Source: Castanea sativa
Lineage: Eukaryota > Streptophyta > Magnoliopsida > Fagales > Fagaceae
Direction of reading: 5' to 3'
NCBI RefSeq assembly: GCF_040712315.1
Contig: NC_134023.1
Span: forward strand, 61,090,757-61,154,756
DNA: 64,000 nt
Notes under the pieces: generated by a model
What the model was told of the DNA's origin: nothing
Databases searched by the model: none
The model's input: the letters and a program-made list of their open reading frames with translations, nothing else
Shown here: positions 57,206 to 64,000 of the stretch, piece after piece
How the letters are laid out: the number at the start of each line of letters is the position of its first letter
How positions within the stretch are numbered: position 1 is the first letter of the stretch
Translations under genes and position numbers: made by a program

Positions 57206-58225
57206 CATATATATATATATATACCTATATTCTTGATTATGTTTATGTTTATGTTCATGTTTAAATCAAATGTTATTTTCAATCAAAATAACCATCTTTC
57301 ATCAAATTCCCCAAATGCTTGAATTAAAAATTTAAGGAAGGTGTTACTTGCAATATGGTGAAAGAACTAACAATTTGTTATTAATTAGGTTTTTTACACC
57401 AATTGCTGTATATTCACTATTGGGGTTTAATGTATTCTTCTTCTTCTTATATAATATTTTTAAAAAAAATTTAGGAAATATTATTGGTTCTTTCACATAC
57501 TTACTCTTTGAGTTCCCTATAAACAAGGAAATCTTTCTTCAAAATATTGTATTGTCATATTTCATAGGCACATTGATTGGTACAGTAGGTAATATTTGGA
57601 CAATTGAAAAAGCTACGCAAATTTATGCGATATGACAATCATTTCTTCCATAGATAGTTTCACTACAGCATTAGTGACCGTTATATTATTACTTCATGGT
57701 TGGGTTACTTATTATATCAAGTTTGATTCTAGCGAATGCATCTCCATTAGGCAATGTGGCATTTTGGTAGCCTTTTTAGCTTAATCTTCAATTTACAATA
57801 GACTTAGTCAAATTTTTGTACCAGGTTTATGCCTTTAGTACACTACCTTTTTATGTTGTAGACTAAATAAATGTACAGTTTGAATTTGTTTGATTTAGAT
57901 GAAATCTTTAACTAATTACTGTAATTGAGAGCTTGACTAAAAAGTGAAAGGGGTATTATTGAATCATTAATTATTGGATTTATTCCTCTTGATATATAGG
58001 AGAATAGTTAATATATGCATAAACCAGAAAATATAGAATAATAATAATAATAATAATAATAACAATATTATTTTACAAGTCTCATGATCTTCGTGAGTAT
58101 AATCTTGTATATCTCGTGTTTACATTTAAATAAGAAATGACATATGTTTCTTAGTAGAAAATAATTTAAAAACATGGTTATGTTTAAGTGTATGTTTATG
58201 TTCATGGAGCCTTTATTTTAATTTT
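56870..58225. repeat. segment C spacer, paralogous to 42394-43850
   Basis: No gene recognised. (TA)n at 57163-57220 and (AAT)9 at 58036-58062. The open frame 57348-57635 encodes a hydrophobic peptide ending IGTLIGTVGNIWTIEKATQ; segment B has the same stretch with disruptions, so it is not under obvious constraint. Confidence 0.6.
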
Positions 58226-59148
58226 AATTTTTTTTGAGGAGGAAACCATGCAAATTGCTTTTATTCAGATAACCCTAATAAATTAGCTTGAAGTACATCA
58301 TGAAAATGAGGAGAAACATCCTCCATCCAAACTAAAAAATCTGGAATGCTAGCGGCATGTCTAGCCAGATTATGAGCTAAAATGTTACATTCCGTCTTTG
58401 CATGAGAGTAAAGTAATTCTTCGAAATGTTGAGACAACTGTTTAGCATCCTCAATGAGCAAACCCAGTGGTACTAGTAGCCTTTCTTCCTCCATCAACCC
58501 TTTGATGACAATTAATGAGTCACCCTCTAAGACAGCCCGTTTCACTCCCACTTCTAATGCAAAAGAAAGAGCCTAGCCCACTGGTTTCGCCTCAATATCA
58601 TCACTGCATAATTCCTGGTGTACCAGTTTTGAGCATGATGCAATTACTAATCCTTGGTGGTCTCTTATAACAACGCCTATGCCTGATTTTTTAACATGTG
58701 GGAAGACAACACCATCAAAGTTTATTTTGAAGAGCTTTGATGGTGGTGGCCTCTAATGATTTCTGGGATGGTGAGTTCATTGCACTGGTGTAGCTGGGGA
58801 CACTTGCCTAGCATGGTATTCAACTAGCCAAGCCTTCGAAAGGTTAAGAATTTGATGAAGTGAGTTTACTGGCTGGTTAAGATGAACCCGATTCCGCTGG
58901 TTCTAGATTGTCCAACCCGCGACTGCGAAGAGCTCAACTAGTGGTTGTTTTTAATTAACCATAATAATAGCTCTTTGAAGGTCATGAATTGAACTGAAAC
59001 CCAAAAACTCCGTAGCTCCAGATCCGACCACACCGAATCTAATTTAGGGCAAGACCACAAGGCGTGCAAGGAGTCTTCTGAATGGGCATGGCATCTGACA
59101 CACAATGGATCCACTGAGATGGTTCAACGGAACAACGCATTCTTCGGC
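58226..59148 (-). mobile_element. LINE (non-LTR retrotransposon) 3' fragment
   Basis: Minus strand. A zinc-finger region (CVRCHAHSEDSLHALWSC, 59101-59048) is the zf-RVT domain found after plant LINE reverse transcriptases. It is followed by an RNase H-like RVT_3 domain: FKINFDGVV, SGIGVVIRDHQGLVIAS, an in-frame TAG, then LEGDSLIVIKGL and HNLARHAAS (58551-58261). The T-rich run at 58226-58238 is the A-tail. Absent from segment B (about 43850-43920). 5'-truncated, as usual for LINEs. Confidence 0.82.
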
Positions 59149-59427
59149 TTGAATTAGAAGTGTAATATGGACTGTTGCTATTAGCATGCTCCTTATTTCC
59201 AGCATGGAGAATGTTCGATTAAGTTGCAAGTGTTTTATGAATGGAGGCTTAGGTTGCTGCGTATGCTTCTAGAATTTGAGGAGTGTGTGCATCTTTTAGT
59301 GCTTGAGGATCCTGTGTCAAATACTATCCAAGAATCCTTTATTGGTATTCCATATGTTTTAAGGAAATGAATATAAAGATAAAGTATGACTCAAATGGAG
59401 ATAAAAATGAAGAAAGTAAAATGTGAT

Positions 59428-59855
59428 ATCCTCCAAATTCTCCCTCCTACCTTGCTTTTGATCGATCAACACTTGACGTGCTGCTAGTAACAAGGTCCTC
59501 AATGATCAAGCAGTTTTGGTCCTTGACGAAATTCCCTCGATGGACTTAGAGGTGTTGTAGTCTTTGATTTCCTTGCAGCGCATGAGCATTGGGACTTGGT
59601 GGGACATCGAAACACAGGTGGCGATTGGGAGTGCGGTGTAGGGGACGCCGTGGACAACATCGTAGGTAGTGGTGGGAGGGAGGAGATCAGGATTTGAGAG
59701 ATTTTGGAAAGGAGAGAAGGGAAAGAGACGTTGGGGTGAGGGTTGATGAAGATTGGGGAAGTGATCTTAGATTTGAGGTTGAAGTTGCCAAATTTCGTGG
59801 TAGAGATCTCTTGGAGTTAGGGAATTAGCGACTCCATTGACGGGGACAATGACAT
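59428..59855 (-). pseudogene. truncated UMPS exon 1 copy (segment C)
   Basis: Minus-strand copy beginning with ATG at 59855 ([12 protein letters not shown]), then TAA at codon 13 in place of a glutamine codon. Same 3' breakpoint as segment B and the same 4-base deletion near 59676. It also lost about 65 bases around 59470-59475, covering part of the PRPP-site region, but not segment B's 12-base deletion. It cannot encode OPRT. Confidence 0.9.
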
Positions 59856-59865
59856 CTTCCGAAAC

Positions 59866-59867
59866 TC

Positions 59868-59930
<63 letters not shown>
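59866..59930. repeat. (GT)n(GA)n microsatellite
   Basis: Short GT run followed by about 25 GA units, immediately upstream of the pseudogene ATG, as in segment B. Confidence 0.95.
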
Positions 59931-59936
<6 letters not shown>

Positions 59937-61309
59937 GGTCTAAAAGTGAGATGGTGTTTTGGCTATGGATTTGTATATGTAGGGACATGCGGGGAAATGA
60001 GATAGTGAAATGTGTTGCTGTGAAGGGAGGGAGTGAGCAACTGAGGGAGTGTGGTTTTGAGTGGGAAATAGAAACAAGTTACAAAAGCTTTGTTTACTCT
60101 GCAGGACTTTAAATGTTATTTTTTTTTCCAAATAACACCCTTTTTAAATAATTTTAAACAAGGTCATCATAATCAGTGATCAATCAACCAATATTTACTT
60201 GTATTTAGCCTTTCCTTTTTTTTAAAAAAAAAATTTACTTGAATTTGAGAATATTCTGTTCTTTTTTATTTTTTTAAATTAAAAAATTTAAGCAATGGAT
60301 TTGAATTTAGTTGAAAAACTTAATCAAAGTGGTAGTACTATATAGTTGCATTATACAATAGCTATGCAATTAATTGTTGAAGAAACTAATCTAAAGCGAT
60401 ATAGATGCTAATCTTTTGTTAGAGAAAGTACTCTCTCCATTTTGTTACAGGGAAAGTACTCACCAAATAAAATGATTTAATAATGAATTCAATTGAGTAC
60501 AAAAACCATCCTAGGCCATTACGCATAAAGAGCAAGTCTACCGGTTGAAAAATGCTACAATTGGAGAAATATAATTTGCACAGAGGTGTGATAATAATGG
60601 TTCTACCAAAGCAACTGTTTTTTTGGCGAAAATTGCTGCCAAGTTCTCTATTCATTGCGGTGCCGAGATCTTGCCAGAGACCAATTTGGTGACTTTGGGC
60701 ATCGGCAAGGCAATGAGATTAGGGTTCAGATTTAAGTTTTTAAATCTTTTTAAACTCAAAATATGACATGTCCATTTTAATAGCTGATGCGAAATCTATT
60801 TGTAAGGTTTTGTTCAAGAATTAATGATATGGTATATAATATGAACTATTGAATTTTAAATGAGAGGTCAAGATTAAAAGAATTCTACTTAAAAGAGTAC
60901 TCTTTTTTTTCTTTTTTCTTTTTCTTTTTTTTTTGAGAAAAAACTTAATAGAGTACTCTAGGAGCTCTAGATGGTCTAAATCCGAAAGTATACAGTCTAA
61001 TATTAAGCACATTTATTATAATTTTATTAAAAATATGATATGTCCATTTTAATAGCAAATGTGAAATCTATTTTAAGGTTTTGTTCAAAGAATTAATAGC
61101 ATGGTGTAATTTGAACCATTGAATTTTAAATGAGAGATCAAGTTTAAAGGAACCTTACTTGATAGAGTAATCTAGGAACTCTAATATTATGCGTTTCTTA
61201 TAGAATCTCTATTATTAAGCCATTTATTATAATTGTATTTATATATAAAATTATAGATTTAGATGAAGAGTTTAAATATAAAATGTAATTTAAGTTCAAT
61301 TAAAAGATT
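59931..61309. repeat. segment C upstream region, cut by second Tat element
   Basis: UMPS-upstream copy (60020-60150), then sequence colinear with 44990-45240, the right arm of the fold-back MITE (60630-60770), and two direct copies of a stretch with 'aatatgacatgtccatttta' (60755 and 61033). It stops at AGATT (61305-61309), where the element begins. Confidence 0.75.
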
Positions 61310-61974
61310 TGATGATGCCAAGAAGATCAGTAGGCTGGATGCTTCGGACTTCAAAGGACCACTGGTTCTCTCTGCGGCCTGAAAAAGAAAGAAAAGCGAA
61401 TCAAAGGCGACTGGGGCTGCCGGCCAAAAATCCTCCGATGGCAAAGTTAATTTTTCTCTCTACGTTATCTGAGTTCCAACTTTTTTGGAGTAAAAAATGA
61501 ACATACCTTGGGCTTGTCTGAAACAGCCTTTATATAGTGTTCCCATAGGCGGTTATCAAAATTGGAACTTCTCCTGGCTTCAAGGAGAGATAGAAATCAA
61601 ACGTAACTTGCATAATCGTTTGGAAGTTATGCTCTTGTTTCACAACGGATACTTGGCGGTTATGCGTGGGATAAGGGATTATCACATCTTATTCGGAGAT
61701 TTTTCTAAGTGTGATACCCTCGTCCTGGAGTTCCTCAATTGGGTGTGCTTTGGTACACGCGCAGGGGCTGTTTCGTCTAACGGGCGAATTTCTTCAAGAC
61801 GAGGCTGTCGGCACTCTGGACGAGTGCATTACTGGTGGTGCTTACCTCGTCCAGAGCTCTTCTTCCTTGGACGAGGGAATTGTAGGCAAGTTTCTGAGGG
61901 TGTTTACAGTGGTAGGTGGGTCATGGACGACCTGTATGGACGACTCGAAGATAGGCTAAATCAGTTCCCTATCA
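61310..61974 (-). repeat. 3' LTR of the second Tat-like element (665 bp)
   Basis: Inverted TGAT..ATCA ends, promoter-like core and adjacent polypurine tract as described for the element. Not closely similar to the LTR at 22860, so this is a different family. Confidence 0.7.
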
Positions 61975-62200
61975 GTTGCCCCCTGTTCTAAGGTCGTCCA
62001 AAGCTCTTTGGTTTCTGGACTCGTTTCAACGTATTATTCCACGTGTCTCAAGGTAGAGGACGAAGTTCCAAAGGCCCCAGATTATGTCATGTGTCATTAT
62101 TTACCTGGGTTAACTTTTGCGTCGATTTGGGTTTTCGAGGAGGTTGCCATGTGGTCCTTTCCAATTGGTCATTTCGTTCTGGGTTTTACTTTTCAACACC

Positions 62201-62208
62201 TATAAATA
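62201..62208 (+). promoter_or_regulatory. TATA box of the antisense gene
   Basis: TATAAATA, 160 bases upstream of the predicted ATG at 62368, in a segment lying outside the LTR. It would give the antisense gene its own promoter, independent of the element's LTR. Confidence 0.55.
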
Positions 62209-62367
62209 GTGGATTTCCTCCCCTACCCTCTCCATTTTTCAAATTCTCTCATTTGACATCTCTCGTCCATCGCCTCGTCTAGGAGTATTCCAGCGTCCCT
62301 AGTTTCTTTTGTTTAGAGCCAGGTATTTTCTCTACGCTTGTCTTTAGGTTTCCCTTATATTTCCAAA

Positions 62368-63977
62368 ATGTCCGAAAGTTTTTCTTCGTCTAGCAATAGT
62401 GTTGATAGAGAGATAGATGAATATCGTAACACAACTAGCTCTAGTGGTTCTAGTAGTGACAGTAGGAGCAGTGGTAATACCACAGACGAGTATGTTTCTG
62501 GGGTTCCTGCGGTTCCCTTAGAAGTTTTCCAGGAAGAACTTAGGACGAGGGTAGGGTCTGGGTCTGGGGTTGGTCCCTCTAGCGCGCCCTCGCCCACTAG
62601 AATGGACGAGGTTGAGACTGTATACAGCTGCGCTGTAGGGGTTCCGGCCAAGACGGACGAGAGGAAGTTAGCGTCCCTTATAAGCTGGTACCAAATCCCA
62701 GACGAGCTAAATCCTAGATTAGCCGTCCGTGGTGAGTGGTGTTGTCAACCTCACTTTGGCATTGGGGTTTATGAAGCCTATCTTCTAAGGGGTCTTAGGC
62801 TGCCTCTTAATGCTTTTGCCAGGGAGTTACTTAGTAGGTTAGGTTTAGGTTTGTGTCAGCTAAATCCTAATGCATGGAGACTAGTCGTTTCTATACAAGT
62901 TTTGTGGAGAGAGGTTTTTGAAGGGGATTGTCCTCTTACTGTGGACGAATTCCTTTTTTGCTATAAACCCTCTGAAATTAGTCAATCTCGTGGCTTCTAT
63001 CAGTTCACAGCCAGGAGAAAAGATTGTAGGATTATTAAATCTCTGGTTACTTCAGATAGGAGCTGGAAGACGGAGTTCTTCTTCGTCTCCGGTTTTTGGG
63101 CAGGACGCCCTATTGAGTTGAGCAGGGATTCGTTTCCCCCCTATACAGGAGACATAGGGAACCTTCGTCCTGAAGGTATGCTTACCACTACCGTAACATT
63201 ACTTTTATTATACATCTTTCTATGTTAAACTCCTCGTCTTTATTGCAGGTGTTAGAAGGCCCTCGTTGAACAAGTTCTATCTAGGACGCGTTCAGAAGGC
63301 TCGTCTTCACCCAGAGAGGGATTTCCACTCTTTGGTCACCCTGCAACGTCTTGCGACTTGGGGACTTGGCCCAGAGCCCTCTCCGGAAGCATTAGCCCAC
63401 GAAATCACAGTTCGTCGACGTAGTTCTCGTCTTGAATTTCTCTTTTTTATTATTTTCTTATTTTTGTCGTCTTAGACAGATTTGTTAACTTATTCACCCA
63501 TACCTGTTATTATTGTTATTTGTTTTAGGGATGGCTACTATGAAGGAAAACAAGGGCAAAGGAGTCGTGGACGAGCGTGCTAAGCAAGACTCCGAGGCAA
63601 GGGCTCGTCCTGCTGCCGGTGATAAGAGAAGCCTGTCAAAGGCTATCAACCTTGAAAACCTCCCCAGCCGGAGAGCCAAGCACAAGAAATCGTCCAAGCC
63701 TGGGGTCGTCTCTCCCGCTGTCCCCATTCTTCCTCCTCATTCACCGTCCGTCCAGATTGTCGATGTGGAGTAGTCTGAGCCTGTTCATCCTCCTCCGTCC
63801 AAAACCAATGTTCCTACCTCGTCCCAGCCTCCCGTTGACGTTGTGCCTAACCTCCTTGAGAGTGAGGGGTTGGCTTGGGAGAGGTTCCAACAAGCAGTGT
63901 CTGACGAGGACGTGGCTGCATGCTATAACATGTCCTTGAAAGATTTTGAACACTCAGGTGTCCACGATCTTTTCAAG
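62368..63977 (+). pseudogene. antisense gene of the second Tat element (Transposase_28-like), in-frame stop, incomplete
   Basis: Three exons fit: 62368-63175, 63249-63419 and 63529-63977 (next donor GTAAGT at 63978), all GT..AG and in phase. Residues 1-80 are serine-rich and acidic. From about residue 95 comes the putative gypsy-type transposon domain: SLISWYQIPDEL, GIGVYEAYLLRGLRLPLNAF, LCQLNPNAWRLVVSIQVLW, FYQFTARRKD. Exon 3 is a basic/Pro-rich linker (NKGKGVVDERAKQDSEAR), broken by TAG at 63771-63773; the frame then stays open to LKDFEHSGVHDLFK at the exon end. The exon 1 phase equals that of the first element's gene, and both have an exon ending just before the coiled-coil part. The ATG at 62368 is the first in frame; earlier frame starts at TTG. 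The rest of the gene is beyond the window. Confidence 0.75.
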
Positions 63978-64000
63978 GTAAGTGATATGGATTTATTCTC

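Larger units (their letters stand above)
61310..64000 (-). mobile_element. second Tat-like Ty3/gypsy element, 3' end only (continues off the right edge)
   Basis: Minus orientation. The 3' LTR is 61310-61974 (TGATGATGCC.. to ..CCTATCA on the plus strand, that is TGATAGGG..GGCATCATCA on the element strand), with a purine-rich tract next to it (GGGGGCAAC, 61983-61975) and a TATA box (CTATATAAAG, 61537-61528). On the plus strand, opposite to the element, lies an intron-containing gene like that of the first Tat element. gag-pol would lie right of 64000. Left flank AGATT should recur at the far end. The corresponding sequence in segments A and B (about 19455, 46915) is uninterrupted. Confidence 0.75.

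Noticed and set aside
57348..57635. Possible membrane protein of 95 residues
   Set aside because: Hydrophobic because of T-rich sequence; the paralogous stretch in segment B is disrupted, and no family is recognised.
58551..59229. Host RNase H gene
   Set aside because: The RVT_3-like domain lies beside a zf-RVT finger and an A-tail in a segment missing from segment B, so it is a LINE fragment.

Overview
This is plant nuclear DNA, almost certainly from a woody eudicot. It is AT-rich, has intron-split plant genes with GT..AG junctions, and is full of LTR retrotransposons, MITEs, SINEs and (TA)n/(AAT)n/(TTC)n microsatellites. Fagales is a guess I cannot test here. Only two host genes look functional, both on the minus strand. 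One is the 5' half of an ArfGAP-type (AGD11/12-like) gene at 246-4756, which runs off the left edge. The other is a complete six-exon UMP synthase gene (UMPS, 13478-18034), the bifunctional OPRT/OMP decarboxylase that ends de novo pyrimidine synthesis; I could assemble it as a 477-residue protein.

Right of UMPS the window is a decayed tandem segmental duplication. Segment A (UMPS upstream sequence, 18.0-22.86 kb, continuing at 33.97-34.8 kb), segment B (38.6-55.1 kb) and segment C (55.15-61.31 kb) are colinear paralogues. B and C each carry a truncated UMPS first exon (44195-44669 and 59428-59855) with the same 3' breakpoint and a shared small deletion, preceded by a piece of the last exon of a SINAT-type (SEVEN IN ABSENTIA) E3 ligase gene. 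A broken NB-ARC resistance-gene fragment lies at 34.87-35.23 kb.

Mobile elements landed in these segments after duplication, and the paralogues often keep the empty site. Elements: a Ty3/gypsy Tat-lineage element (22860-33963, TSD GTTAT) with a gag-pol frame broken only by stop codons, a 151-bp tandem repeat array after pol, and a spliced antisense gene; a second Tat-like element entering from the right in the opposite orientation (61310-64000) with its own antisense gene; a Ty1/copia remnant (49357-52973, TSD GTTAG); solo LTRs at 6749-7417, 35743-36516 (minus), 39621-42166 (TSD GACTA) and 55781-56864 (TSD GTATT); a hAT-type element (47368-48626, 8-bp TSD); a TRIM with an initiator-Met-type primer site (45532-45930, minus); a fold-back MITE (45966-46612); a LINE 3' fragment (58226-59148, minus); and several tRNA-derived SINEs.

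The most interesting system is the antisense gene inside the Tat elements. Two separate elements carry an intron-containing gene, opposite in sense to the element, encoding a protein of the gypsy-type 'Transposase_28' family followed by a low-complexity linker and (in the complete copy) a coiled coil. In the first element this gene converges on pol across the 151-bp satellite array.
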